Below are positions 8,402 through 16,423 of a stretch of DNA of 64,000 bases, one piece after another. Source of the DNA: Streptomyces radicis (GTDB lineage: Bacteria > Actinomycetota > Actinomycetes > Streptomycetales > Streptomycetaceae); assembly GCF_003626575.1 (NCBI RefSeq), contig NZ_RBDY01000008.1:172032-236031 (forward strand), read 5' to 3'. Under the pieces are notes generated by a model that worked only from the letters and a program-made list of their open reading frames with translations, was not told where the DNA came from and searched no databases. The first letter of the stretch is position 1; every line of letters begins with the position of its first letter. Made by a program: the position numbers and the translations under genes.

Positions 8402-9262
8402 TCACCAGTGCCGCGGGTGGGGCAGGGCGGCGGGCAGGCGGGTGGTCGCGCTGCCGCGGGCGGACGTCAGCTGCGCGGCGGTCAGGAACAACGCGCCCCG
8501 CAGATCCGCCCCCGCCAGGTCCGCGCCGCGCAGATCGCTGCCCAGCAGGTCGGCGTCGCGCAGGTCGGCTCCGCCGAGATCCGCGCCGATCAGCCGGGCC
8601 CCGCGCAGCGTCGCCCCGCGCAGGCGCGCCCCCGCCAGCCGGGCCCCGACCAGGTCCGCGCCCCGGTGGTCGCGTCGGCGGCCGGGGACGGCCGAGCGCG
8701 CCAGCTCGCTGGCCCGCCCCAGCAACTCCCCGACCCGCCGCCGATGCGGCGCCACATCGAGGGCCTCCAACTCCCGTGCGCCGCCCTCCGCCAGGGCCGC
8801 GACCTCGTCCCACGCGCGGCGCAGCTCCCCGCGCAGCGGTCGCGCCCGCGGCAGCTCCAACGCCTCCCGCAGGTACCACAGCAGCTCGTGCAGCTCCCGC
8901 ATCACCGGGAACACCGCGAACATCGTCCGCGCCTCACCCGGGTGCCGCCGCCAGTCCCGCCCGCCGAACGTCACCCGCGAGACCCGCTGCCCCGCCCCGA
9001 AGCAGTCGAACACCGTGCACCCCGAGAACCCCGCCTCCCGCAGCCCCTCGTGGATGCCGCAGCCGAAGTCGGCGCGCAGATGCCCACAGGGCTCCCCGGC
9101 CCGCTTGTCCACCGCGAAGTCGGCCGACGCGGTGAACGGCAGCGCCACACAGCACAGCCCGAAGCAGCTCCCGCAGTCGGCGCTCAGCGCAGGGCCGCGA
9201 TCGGGAGCCCGGCCAGGAGCCCGGTCGGGAACGCGGTCGGGAACGGCGGGTCGGCTGGACAC
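8402..9262 (-). CDS. Pentapeptide-repeat protein with Cys-rich N-terminal domain
   Basis: The 286-residue product has three parts. Residues about 20-100 hold at least eight cysteines (CGSCFGLCC, a CGH, a GCGIHEG and a CTVFDC segment), suggesting a metal site. The middle is helical and Arg/Leu/Glu-rich. Residues about 200-260 form right-handed pentapeptide repeats of the A(D/R)LxG type (GADLVGARLAGARLRGATL and onward). Such repeats fold as a quadrilateral beta-helix, but the function here is unknown. GTG 9262 was chosen (GGGGAG upstream, and the extra N-terminus has no family support). ATG 9322 would overlap the start of the divergent gene. Confidence 0.75.
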   Translation of the reverse strand: MSSRPAVPDRVPDRAPGRAPDRGPALSADCGSCFGLCCVALPFTASADFAVDKRAGEPCGHLRADFGCGIHEGLREAGFSGCTVFDCFGAGQRVSRVTFGGRDWRRHPGEARTMFAVFPVMRELHELLWYLREALELPRARPLRGELRRAWDEVAALAEGGARELEALDVAPHRRRVGELLGRASELARSAVPGRRRDHRGADLVGARLAGARLRGATLRGARLIGADLGGADLRDADLLGSDLRGADLAGADLRGALFLTAAQLTSARGSATTRLPAALPHPRHW

Positions 9263-9320
9263 GCCCTCATTCTGCTCCCCCGGGCTGCGCTCGGTGCCGG
9301 GTGGGTGCAGGCTGGAGCGC

Positions 9321-9527
9321 ATGGCCAGGGTGCGCGTTGTCGTCTACCCGCTCACCGCGGGCGGCGGCCGGAGGGTGCGGGCGAACGGCGAGATCCTGGG
9401 CCGCGCCCGCTCGCTGGGCGAACTGCTCGAGTTCCTCAGAAGAGCGGGCCTCGACCCCGAGGACGTGGACCTGCGCGACAAGGAGCTGTTCGAATGGCGC
9501 GGCGGCGGTCCCGACACCTGGGGCTAG
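9321..9527 (+). CDS. Small conserved-looking protein of unknown function (68 aa)
   Basis: ATG 9321 follows CTGGAG. The sequence opens MARVRVVVYPLTAGGGRRV, then a helix SLGELLEFLRRAGLDPEDVD, and ends FEWRGGGPDTWG. It looks like a compact alpha/beta protein with no signal peptide or membrane segment. It is divergent from the pentapeptide-repeat gene (58 nt apart) and converges on glycerate kinase (43 nt). I do not recognise the family. Codon third positions are consistent with coding. Confidence 0.6.
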   Translation: MARVRVVVYPLTAGGGRRVRANGEILGRARSLGELLEFLRRAGLDPEDVDLRDKELFEWRGGGPDTWG

Positions 9528-9570
9528 GTGTATTGGCCCTGGGGTCCGAGCCGCTGTCGGACGACGTGCC

Positions 9571-10743
9571 TCACCCCCGCACCGCCGCGCGCGCCAGGCG
9601 GCTGCCGAGCAGGACCATGCGCAGGGCCCGCTCCGCCGCGTCCGTCAGGAACTCCCCGCCACGCGCCAGCGCCTCGGGCAGCGCCACCGGGGCCGGAAGG
9701 ATCCCGCTGTAGGCGTCCACGCCGAGCAGCCGCACCTCGTGCGCCCCCTCGCCGATCGTGCCCGCGAGCACCAGCACCGGGATGCCGAGCGCCTTGGCGC
9801 GGCGCGCCACCTCTCCCGGGATCTTCCCGCGCGACGTCTGCGCGTCCAGCGCGCCCTCGGCCGTCACCACCAGATCGGCGCGGGCCAGCCGGGCGTTGAG
9901 GTCGAGATGGTCGAGCAGCACTTCGAACCGTGGCACCAGCCGGGCGCCCACCGCAGCCAACCCCGCGCCGAGACCGCCCGACGCGCCGGTGCCCGCGCCC
10001 GTGCGGAGGTCGATGCCCCGGGGCGCCAGGTCCCGCTCCAGCACCTCCGCCCACCGGTCGAGCGCCGCCGACAGCTCCTCCACCTCGCGTGGCCCCGCCC
10101 CCTTCTGCGGCCCGAAGACCCGCGCCACGCCGCGTGGCCCGCACAGGACGTTGTACGGGTTGCACGCGACCACGATCTCGGTGGTGCGCAGCCGGGGGTC
10201 GAGCCCCGTGGCGTCGATCCGCGCCAGCCGGAGCAACGCCCGCCCGCCCGGCTCCAGCTCGCGGCCCTCGGCGTCGAGCAGCCGCGCGCCCAGCGCCTGC
10301 AACGCGCCCGCGCCGCCGTCCGACGTGCCCGAGTCCCCGCAGCCGACCAGCACCCGCTCCACCCCGGAGTCCAGCGCGGCCCCGATCAGCTGGCCCACGC
10401 CGAGCGTCGTGGTGGCGCCCGGGTCCCGCAGGTCCGGGGGGACCAGGGAGAGCCCGGCCACCGCGGCCATCTCCACCACCGCCGTGGAGTCGAGCAGGGC
10501 GAAGTGGGTCGCGACGGGGACGCCCACGGGTCCGGTGGCGGCGCGCCGCACCAGCCGCCCGCCGCCCGCGGCGGCGAGCGCCTCGGCCGTGCCCTCGCCG
10601 CCGTCGACCAGCGGTAGCAGGTCGATCTCGGCCCCGGGCGCGGCTCTGAGCAGGCCCTCGGCGATGGCCTCGGCCGCCGCCGAGGCGGACAGGGACTCCT
10701 TGAGCCCGCTGGGGGCCACGGCGAATCGGTAGGGGGGGATCAT
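9571..10743 (-). CDS. Glycerate kinase
   Basis: It phosphorylates D-glycerate with ATP. The 390-residue product shows the type-1 (GlxK/GarK) family opening RFAVAPSGLKESLSA (K in SGLKES), the block DGGEGTAEAL, then GCGDSGTSDGGAG, CNPYNVLCGPRGVARVFGPQKGA and ASGGLGAGL. ATG 10743 is preceded by GGAGAT and lies 10 nt after the SLC13 permease stop, so the two are almost certainly cotranscribed. The pair suggests uptake of a small hydroxy- or dicarboxylate anion followed by its phosphorylation. Confidence 0.93.
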   Translation of the reverse strand: MIPPYRFAVAPSGLKESLSASAAAEAIAEGLLRAAPGAEIDLLPLVDGGEGTAEALAAAGGGRLVRRAATGPVGVPVATHFALLDSTAVVEMAAVAGLSLVPPDLRDPGATTTLGVGQLIGAALDSGVERVLVGCGDSGTSDGGAGALQALGARLLDAEGRELEPGGRALLRLARIDATGLDPRLRTTEIVVACNPYNVLCGPRGVARVFGPQKGAGPREVEELSAALDRWAEVLERDLAPRGIDLRTGAGTGASGGLGAGLAAVGARLVPRFEVLLDHLDLNARLARADLVVTAEGALDAQTSRGKIPGEVARRAKALGIPVLVLAGTIGEGAHEVRLLGVDAYSGILPAPVALPEALARGGEFLTDAAERALRMVLLGSRLARAAVRG

Positions 10744-10753
10744 CGGTATCTCC

Positions 10754-12169
10754 TCAGGGAGCCACGCCGAACAGCGGCCAGACAGCAAGCGCGAACACCA
10801 GGACGAGCACCGCGGTGAGCGGCGCCAGCACCGCCGAGAGCCGCAGCAGATCGCCCGGGGTGTAGGTGGGGGTGCCGGGAACGTCGGCGAACAGCGCCAC
10901 CGGCTTGGCGGACGCGGGCAGGGTGTGGCAGAACCCCGCCGCCGCCGTGGAGGCCAGGGCCGCGGCCACCGGGTCGACCCCCGCGGCGGGCGCCGCGGCC
11001 ACCACCAGGGGCACCAGCACGCTCGAGCGGGCGGAACGCGACTGGAGCACCAGGTGCGCGGCCGTGCTGACGGCGATCACCACCGCGAGGAACGCCCAGG
11101 TCGGGACCGCGCCGTCGCCGGGTATGCCGGATATCAGCCAGCCCGCCGCGCCCGAGTCGGTCAGCGCCATGCCCATCGCCATCGTCGCCGCCATGAACAG
11201 CAGCAGCGACCAGGGCACGGTCGCCAGGGCGTCCTTGAGCCGTATCGTGCCGAGGGTGGGCGCCGTCACGATCACCGCGCCGATCAGTGCGACCACCGCG
11301 GGTGCCACCCCGTGCACCGGCTCGCTGCACCACAGCGCCACCACCGTGCCAAGGAGCGCGAGGCACCGCGTCTCCTCCGGCGTGAAGCGGCCGGTGACCG
11401 GCCGCTCGCTGTGCCGCTGGATCTCCTCGGCGGTGATCAGCACGGGCCCGCGCCGGTCCTCGCGGCGGGTGGTCACCAGCAGCACCACCTCGGCCGCCAG
11501 GTGCGACGAGACCACCGCGAGCGGCAGCCCGAGCAGCAGCCACTGGTGGAAGCCGACGCGCTCGCCCGTGGCCTCCCACAGCACCGACACGGTGATCAGG
11601 TGGGCGCCCGCGCCGATCAGCGTCGCCACCGCCGAGAGCAGGATGACGGTCGGGAACAGCAGCGCCAGCGCGACCACCAGGCGCTTCCGCTCGCCCAACG
11701 CCCGTGCCAGCGCCAGGAAGACGGGCAGCGCGAGCGCCGCGCGGCCCGAGGTGGCGGGCACGGCGAACGCCGAGACCACCAGCGCCGCCGTGGTCAGATG
11801 GACCAGCTGCCGCACCGTGCGCGCCCCGCCCACCAGGAACGCCGCCGCCCGCCCCGCGAGACCGCTGCCCGCCACGGCGGCGGCCAGCACGAACGCGCAG
11901 ATCAGCAGCCAGACCGTGGCGTCGCCCAGGGTCCCGAACAGCGCGTCAGGGCTGGTCACGCCCGTCACGGTGAGCGCGAGCCCGGCACCGAGCGCCACCA
12001 GGGTGTCGTCGAGCGAGGTGCCGATCCAGGCGCAGGTGGCCAGCGCGAACACCACGAGCGTGATCCGCGCGTCACCGCCGAGTCCCGGGAAGTTCGCCGG
12101 GATCAGCAGCAACCCGCTCACGCTCAACGCGGCGCTCAGGGTGATGGCCTGACGGGAAGTGAAGGTCAC
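10754..12169 (-). CDS. SLC13/DASS-family anion permease
   Basis: This 471-residue, highly hydrophobic protein has about 11-12 membrane segments and the arrangement of the divalent anion:sodium symporter/ArsB superfamily, with two inverted halves. Paired loop motifs include PATSGRAALALPVFLALA and, in the second half, LPASAKPVALFADVPGTPTYTPGD. Its partner glycerate kinase suggests glycerate or a related organic acid as substrate, which is an inference. The GTG 12169 start follows CAGACT by 6 nt, so the message may be leaderless. An OmpR-type direct repeat lies 32-51 nt upstream. Confidence 0.85.
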   Translation of the reverse strand: MTFTSRQAITLSAALSVSGLLLIPANFPGLGGDARITLVVFALATCAWIGTSLDDTLVALGAGLALTVTGVTSPDALFGTLGDATVWLLICAFVLAAAVAGSGLAGRAAAFLVGGARTVRQLVHLTTAALVVSAFAVPATSGRAALALPVFLALARALGERKRLVVALALLFPTVILLSAVATLIGAGAHLITVSVLWEATGERVGFHQWLLLGLPLAVVSSHLAAEVVLLVTTRREDRRGPVLITAEEIQRHSERPVTGRFTPEETRCLALLGTVVALWCSEPVHGVAPAVVALIGAVIVTAPTLGTIRLKDALATVPWSLLLFMAATMAMGMALTDSGAAGWLISGIPGDGAVPTWAFLAVVIAVSTAAHLVLQSRSARSSVLVPLVVAAAPAAGVDPVAAALASTAAAGFCHTLPASAKPVALFADVPGTPTYTPGDLLRLSAVLAPLTAVLVLVFALAVWPLFGVAP

Positions 12170-12200
12170 TCATTCAGTCTGGTAACGGACGGTGAGCCCC

Positions 12201-12220
12201 GGATGAACGTCCCATGAGGA
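12201..12220 (-). promoter_or_regulatory. Candidate response-regulator operator upstream of SLC13-glycerate kinase
   Basis: Read leftward the site is TCCTCAT-N6-TTCATCC, giving two TCAT cores 11 bp apart as expected for OmpR/PhoB-type regulators bound in tandem. An identical pattern with the same 6-nt spacer lies upstream of the acidic protein-kinase-regulator operon. Here it sits 19 nt before the CAGACT -10-like hexamer, overlapping the -35 position, which suits activation. Confidence 0.5.
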
Positions 12221-12254
12221 CAACTTCATCGACAGGTCACCCGAACACCCGTCC

Positions 12255-12917
12255 TCACTCGGGCAGTCGATAGCCCATCCCGCGCACCGTCTCGACGCGC
12301 TCCGCCCCCAGCTTCTTGCGCAGCGCGCGCACATAGACATCCACGATGTTCGACCCGGGGTCGAAGTCGTACCCCCACACGTGCGACAGGATCTGCTCGC
12401 GCGAGAGCACCTGACCCGGGTGCCTGAGGAACAGCTCGAGGAGCACGAACTCACGCGCCGTGAGGTCCACCAGCACCTCCCCGGTCCGCGCCCGCCGCGT
12501 GCGCAGGTCCAGGCTCAGGTCGCCGCTGCGCAGCACCGTCACCTCGGGCGCCCTGGCCGCCGTGCGCAGCCGCAGCCGCACCCGGGCCAGCAGCTCCTCG
12601 AAGCGGAACGGCTTGGTCATCCAGTCGTCCGCGCCCCCTTCGAGGCCCGCCACGGTGTCCCGCACCGAGTCCCGCGCGGTCAGCACGATCACGGGGACCG
12701 ACACCCGCGCCTCGCGCAGCTGCCGCAGCACCGTGAAGCCGTCCCGGCCCGGCAGCCCGATGTCCAGGACCACCAGGTCGAAGCCGCCGCCCGCGGCGTG
12801 GCCGAACGCGGCGTCGCCGTCGGCGGCGACGGTGGTGATGAATCCGTTGGCCCGCAGGCCCTTCTCGACGAAGGAGGCGATGCGCTCCTCGTCCTCTGCG
12901 ATCAGAATGCGGTTCAC
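12255..12917 (-). CDS. OmpR-family response regulator
   Basis: This 220-residue two-domain regulator has an N-terminal receiver with acidic residues AEDEE and phospho-acceptor Asp52 (VVLDIGLPGRDGF), Thr in VIVLTARD and Lys in MTKPFRFEELLARV. The C-terminal winged helix includes LTAREFVLLELFLRHPGQVLSREQIL, here given as LTAREFVLLELF and SREQILSHVWGYDFDPGSN, ending VRGMGYRLPE. GTG 12917 overlaps the kinase stop by four bases (GTGA), so translation is coupled. It probably controls its own operon and the SLC13-glycerate kinase operon through a shared direct repeat. Confidence 0.93.
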   Translation of the reverse strand: MNRILIAEDEERIASFVEKGLRANGFITTVAADGDAAFGHAAGGGFDLVVLDIGLPGRDGFTVLRQLREARVSVPVIVLTARDSVRDTVAGLEGGADDWMTKPFRFEELLARVRLRLRTAARAPEVTVLRSGDLSLDLRTRRARTGEVLVDLTAREFVLLELFLRHPGQVLSREQILSHVWGYDFDPGSNIVDVYVRALRKKLGAERVETVRGMGYRLPE

Positions 12918-14419
12918 GAGGTCTCCAGTACGAGTTCGAAGGTGGCGCCCCCGCCGGGGGTGGTCCACAGCTCGACGCGGCCGTGGTGCCCCTCGGCGAT
13001 CGCCTTGACGATGGAAAGGCCGAGCCCGGCGCCGCTGCCCCCGCCCGCCCGTGACCCGCGCCGCCCCGCGGTGGTGCCGCGCCGGAAGCGTTCGAAGATC
13101 ACCTCGGCGTCCTCGGCGGGAACGCCGGGCCCGGTGTCCGCGACATACAGCCGGGCGCCCCGGTCCGTCAGCTGCGACCCGATCCAGACGCGTTGCCCGG
13201 GCTCGGTGTGCTGCACGGCGTTCTGTGCGAGCTGGACCATGGCCTGGGTGATGCGCTGGGCGTCGAGCGACATCTCGCGCTCGGCGACCCCCGCGAGCTC
13301 CCAGCGCCGGTCGCCCAGGGCCCTGGCCTTGACGAACACGTCGGCGGTCAGCTCGGCCAGCTGCACAGGGGCGGGCTGCACGAAGTCGGGGCGCTCGGTC
13401 TTGGCGAGCAGCAGCAGGTCCTCGACGATGCGGCTCATCCGGTCGAGCTCGTCGGTGACCAGCCGCACCGTCTCCCGCCGGTCCCGCACGCTGTCGGGGC
13501 CCTCGCCCTGGCTCATCAGCTCGAGGTGGCCGCGCACGATCGTGATCGGGGTGCGCAGCTCGTGCCCCGCGTCGTCGACGAAGCGCCGCTGCACGGCGAA
13601 GGCGCGCTCGAGCCGGTCGAGCATCGCGTTGAACGTCTCCGCGAGCGCCGAGATGTCGTCCCTGCCGCGGATCGGGATGCGGCGGGTGAGGTCCTGCTCG
13701 GTCAGCTGCGCCGCCGTCGCCCTCACCAGCCGCACCGGCGCGAGGATGCTGCCCGCCACGGCCCAACTGACGGCGCACGTCATCAGCAGCGCCACCCCGG
13801 AGATGGCCAGGAGGATCCCCACGACGTTGTTCACCGAGGACTGCCCGCGGTCGGCGTGGAAGGCCACGATGAACATCGAGGCGGGCTCTCCCTCGCCCCC
13901 GGCGATCGGCACCTTGGCCCAGCGGACCTCGCCGCCTCCCGCGCGCAGCGTGCCCGAGCGCTCCGGGGCGTCGGCGATCCGCTCGAGCGAGGCGCGGTCC
14001 TCGTAGAGCGGCAGGCGCGTGGAGATCTCCCTCGGCTGCCTTATCACCGTGGGCCGCGGGCTCTCCCTGATGAAGCCGAGCAACTCCTCGGCGGGCTCGG
14101 GGAACTGCCGCTGGAGATGAACGGTGAGCAACTCGCGCGCGTCGGTGAACCGCTGGCCCGTGTCGGGATCGCGGCCATGCGTCACGAAGTTGTCGAACTC
14201 GGCGGTCTCCTGGGTCAGGATCATGCCGATCCGCTCGTTCAGGTCGCTCTGGAGGATCGAACGCGTCGTCAGCACCACGGTCGTGAGGGCGACGGTCATC
14301 ACCACCAGGAGCCACACCAGGATCCTGAAGCGCGCGGAGAACCGGGAAGGCGCACGGGCCTTGCCCTCAGTCGTCGTCGAACCCGTCGTCGTCCGCCTCG
14401 TCGTCCGCCCCGTCGTCAT
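12914..14419 (-). CDS. Membrane sensor histidine kinase
   Basis: This protein of about 501 residues has TM1 at about 33-53, an extracytoplasmic sensor of about 145 residues, TM2 near 199-222, a HAMP domain, a DHp domain with phospho-acceptor His286 (DDAGHELRTPITIVRGHLEL) and a catalytic ATPase domain with QLAQNAVQHT, DTGPGVP and GAGLGLSIVKAIAEGH. The start is uncertain: the only ATG in frame before TM1 is at 14419, inside the preceding acidic protein gene (53-nt overlap), and it adds a Thr-rich tail. Translation therefore seems coupled to the upstream gene. Partner of the regulator downstream. Confidence 0.9.
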   Translation of the reverse strand: MTTGRTTRRTTTGSTTTEGKARAPSRFSARFRILVWLLVVMTVALTTVVLTTRSILQSDLNERIGMILTQETAEFDNFVTHGRDPDTGQRFTDARELLTVHLQRQFPEPAEELLGFIRESPRPTVIRQPREISTRLPLYEDRASLERIADAPERSGTLRAGGGEVRWAKVPIAGGEGEPASMFIVAFHADRGQSSVNNVVGILLAISGVALLMTCAVSWAVAGSILAPVRLVRATAAQLTEQDLTRRIPIRGRDDISALAETFNAMLDRLERAFAVQRRFVDDAGHELRTPITIVRGHLELMSQGEGPDSVRDRRETVRLVTDELDRMSRIVEDLLLLAKTERPDFVQPAPVQLAELTADVFVKARALGDRRWELAGVAEREMSLDAQRITQAMVQLAQNAVQHTEPGQRVWIGSQLTDRGARLYVADTGPGVPAEDAEVIFERFRRGTTAGRRGSRAGGGSGAGLGLSIVKAIAEGHHGRVELWTTPGGGATFELVLETS

Positions 14420-14696
14420 CGTCGAGGTCGCCGTCGTCGTCGGAATCCTGGCCCGGGTCTGGCTGCTGCGGCTCTTCATCAAGGGGATCCTCGGTCGCCG
14501 AGGGGCGTGGCACGACTTCCTCGCGCGGCTCCTCGGTGGGGGGTGGCGCGGAAGGCGACGACGGCTCGCCCAGCTCGACGTCGGAGGGGACCGTCGGCGG
14601 GGCGGGGTCGTCACTGAGCAGATAGCTCGTGCCGGCGATGCCCACGGGTATGAGGACAACGGCCGCGAGAGCTGCCATGCGGTGCGAGAAGGCCAT
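14367..14696 (-). CDS. Exported acidic protein, first gene of a two-component operon
   Basis: This 109-residue protein starts at ATG 14696. Residues about 7-28 form a hydrophobic segment (signal peptide or anchor). A Pro/Ser/Glu linker follows, and the last 30 residues are almost entirely Asp/Glu/Gly (DDDGDLDDDDGADDEADDD). Such a tail could bind calcium or other cations or act as an outside sensor element, but no named domain is visible. Its 3' end overlaps the sensor kinase start. A CAGCCT hexamer 7 nt before ATG suggests a leaderless message, and an OmpR-type direct repeat lies 34-53 nt upstream. Confidence 0.75.
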   Translation of the reverse strand: MAFSHRMAALAAVVLIPVGIAGTSYLLSDDPAPPTVPSDVELGEPSSPSAPPPTEEPREEVVPRPSATEDPLDEEPQQPDPGQDSDDDGDLDDDDGADDEADDDGFDDD

Positions 14697-14729
14697 GAGT
14701 GCCAGGCTGCGGTCGGAGGGCGGTGCGTT

Positions 14730-14749
14730 GGATGAAGAGGAGATGAGGA
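14730..14749 (-). promoter_or_regulatory. Candidate autoregulatory operator of the two-component operon
   Basis: Read leftward: TCCTCAT-N6-TTCATCC, matching the site at 12201-12220 in both heptamers and in spacer length, with TCAT cores 11 bp apart. It sits 20 nt before the CAGCCT -10-like hexamer. Confidence 0.5.
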
Positions 14750-14918
14750 AATCTTAATTGTTGAACGAATCGGGATCTTCCGCCGGATTCACCCACTTCG
14801 GTGCGGAACGCCAACTGGCCGCCGCTCAGGGCGAGTTGGGCGTCGACCGAGGGTCGGTCACGGTGTGTGCCAACGAACTGCCCTTGCGTGACGGCCGTAT
14901 TGGTCGTACAAGTCGTAT
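14750..14918. other. Divergent intergenic stretch between acidic protein and amidase
   Basis: It contains the least GC-rich run in this part of the window (AAATCTTAATTGTTGAACG, 14749-14767), just behind the operator of the leftward operon. For the rightward amidase no clear Shine-Dalgarno is seen. CGTATTGGTCG and GTCGTATATGG precede ATG 14919, and a -10 within CGTATT is possible. Confidence 0.4.
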
Positions 14919-15551
14919 ATGGCAACTCCCCTCTCCGGCGACAAGCTGCTGCGCGCTCTCGAGGACGAGGGCGTCCGGATCGTCGAGTACAAGTCCTGGC
15001 GCGACAACAACCGCAACAAGGCGGGCCCCTGGGGCCCCGTGCACGGCGTGATGATCCACCACACCGTCACCTCGGGCACCGGGTCGACCGTCGAGCTCTG
15101 CTACAAGGGCCGCTCCGACCTGCCGGGCCCGCTGTGCCACGGCGTCATCGCCAAGGACGGCAAGGTCCACCTGGTCGGCAACGGCCGGGCGAACCACGCG
15201 GGAAACGGCGACGGCGACGTGCTCGCCGCCGTCATCGCCGAGCGCGGCCTGCCCGACGACAACGACACGGACACCGACGGCAACGCCCACTTCTACGGCT
15301 TCGAGTGCGTCAACCTCGGCGACGACAAGGACACCTGGCCCGCGGAGCAGGTGGAGGCGATCGTTCGCGCCTCCGCGGCCATCTGCCGCTCCCATGGCTG
15401 GGGCAGGCGGGGCGACACCTCGGTCATCGGCCACCTGGAGTGGCAGCCGGGCAAGGTGGACCCGCGCGGCCCCGGCATCGACATGGGCGACGTGCGCCGC
15501 CGCGTGGTCGAGCGGCTCGGACACGGCGCATCCTGGTCCCCCGAGGACTGA
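14919..15551 (+). CDS. N-acetylmuramoyl-L-alanine amidase (Amidase_2 / endolysin-like), cytoplasmic form
   Basis: This 210-residue protein has the zinc amidase fold. The first His pair region is HGVMIHHTVTSGTGS, the loop GNGRANHAGNG carries another candidate ligand, and VIGHLEWQPGKVDP carries the distal His with the conserved K/D context. It has no signal peptide and no cell-wall-binding domain, so it resembles the catalytic half of a phage endolysin or a cytoplasmic or holin-exported enzyme. It would cleave the bond between MurNAc and L-Ala in peptidoglycan. It converges on a second, exported amidase. Confidence 0.85.
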   Translation: MATPLSGDKLLRALEDEGVRIVEYKSWRDNNRNKAGPWGPVHGVMIHHTVTSGTGSTVELCYKGRSDLPGPLCHGVIAKDGKVHLVGNGRANHAGNGDGDVLAAVIAERGLPDDNDTDTDGNAHFYGFECVNLGDDKDTWPAEQVEAIVRASAAICRSHGWGRRGDTSVIGHLEWQPGKVDPRGPGIDMGDVRRRVVERLGHGASWSPED

Positions 15552-15611
15552 GCCGCCCGCGGCGCGGTGCGGGACACCGCGCGCGAGGCGAGAGCGTCGG
15601 CCCGCCGCGGG

Positions 15612-15659
15612 CGGGGAAGCGCCCTCAGCCCGCCGCGGGGAAGCGCCCTCAGCCCACCG
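15612..15659. repeat. 24-bp tandem duplication at the 3' end of the exported amidase gene
   Basis: Two adjacent 24-bp copies beginning CGGGGAAGCGCCCTCAGCCC differ at one position near their ends (G or A). The right copy covers the amidase stop codon and the left copy repeats it downstream. It is probably a slipped-strand duplication without function. Confidence 0.7.
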
Positions 15660-16329
15660 CGCCCCTGACCAGCTCCAGGTAGCGGTCCCAGTCCCAGTGC
15701 GGTCCCGGGCAGGTCCTGATCACCTCCGGCACTTCGTTGTGCCCCACGATGTGCTCGCGGTCGATCGGGATGCCGTACCGGTCGCAGATCCCGGCCACAA
15801 GACGGGCCGACGACTCGTACATGACATCCGTGAGGTAGGACGGGTCGTCCGCCCAGCCCTCGTGCTCGATGCCGACGCTGCGCTCGTTGAACGCCCGGTT
15901 CCCGGCGTGATAGGCGACGTCCAGCTCCCGGGCCAGCTGCGCCACATGACCGTCATCGGAGCGCAGGACGTAGTGCGCGGCGGCGCCGTGGCCCGGATCC
16001 TGGAAGACCCGCAGCGTGATCGGGTAGGTCGCCTCCGGCATGTGGATGACGACGCGGTCGATGGCGTAGTCCCGAGGGCGGCTCGCCCGCCGGTAGTTGG
16101 CCGAGGAGGCCGGGATCCACTCCGCGCCCGGGTGATCCACCTCACCTTCCTCGCGCGGCGTCTCGGTGCCGGAGTACCGCCACCACCACCGGGCCAGCGT
16201 GTCCCTGGCCGCGAAGCCGCCCACGCCGATCGCCCCGGCCGCGCCGCCGGCCAGCAGCGTCCGGCGCGTCAGCCTGCGCCGTCGCTCGTCGCGGTCCCCG
16301 CGGTCCGGCTCGGCGGAATGCTGTCCCAT
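15649..16329 (-). CDS. Exported N-acetylmuramoyl-L-alanine amidase (Tat-type signal)
   Basis: This 226-residue protein starts at ATG 16329 (GGGGGT upstream). The N-terminus has a twin-arginine-like signal, RRRRLTRRTLLAGGAAGAIG, followed by GFAARDTLA. The mature part is an Amidase_2 domain with VVIHMPEATYP (first His), the block AAHYVLRSDDGHVAQL, NERSVGIEHEGWADD and HIVGHNEVP (distal His) and a C-terminal CPGPHWDWDRY. It has no wall-binding repeats. It would act outside the membrane in wall remodelling. It is divergent from the cysteine desulfurase and convergent with another amidase of different sequence type. Confidence 0.9.
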   Translation of the reverse strand: MGQHSAEPDRGDRDERRRRLTRRTLLAGGAAGAIGVGGFAARDTLARWWWRYSGTETPREEGEVDHPGAEWIPASSANYRRASRPRDYAIDRVVIHMPEATYPITLRVFQDPGHGAAAHYVLRSDDGHVAQLARELDVAYHAGNRAFNERSVGIEHEGWADDPSYLTDVMYESSARLVAGICDRYGIPIDREHIVGHNEVPEVIRTCPGPHWDWDRYLELVRGAVG

Positions 16330-16423
16330 GCTCTGACCCCCGGCGCGCTTCGATCCCCCGTCGCAGCGGAGAACGCCCGCGCCCGGCGGCCAGTTCCGCG
16401 GTGGCTCGTAGAATCGCCTCACC

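Noticed and set aside
6786..8879. Leftward frame of about 700 codons across sseB2, dps and the pentapeptide gene
   Set aside because: It spans three well-supported genes with their own start signals and has no domain-like sequence.
14367..14440. GAC-rich repeat tract
   Set aside because: Encodes the poly-Asp tail of the exported acidic protein; not an independent repeat element.
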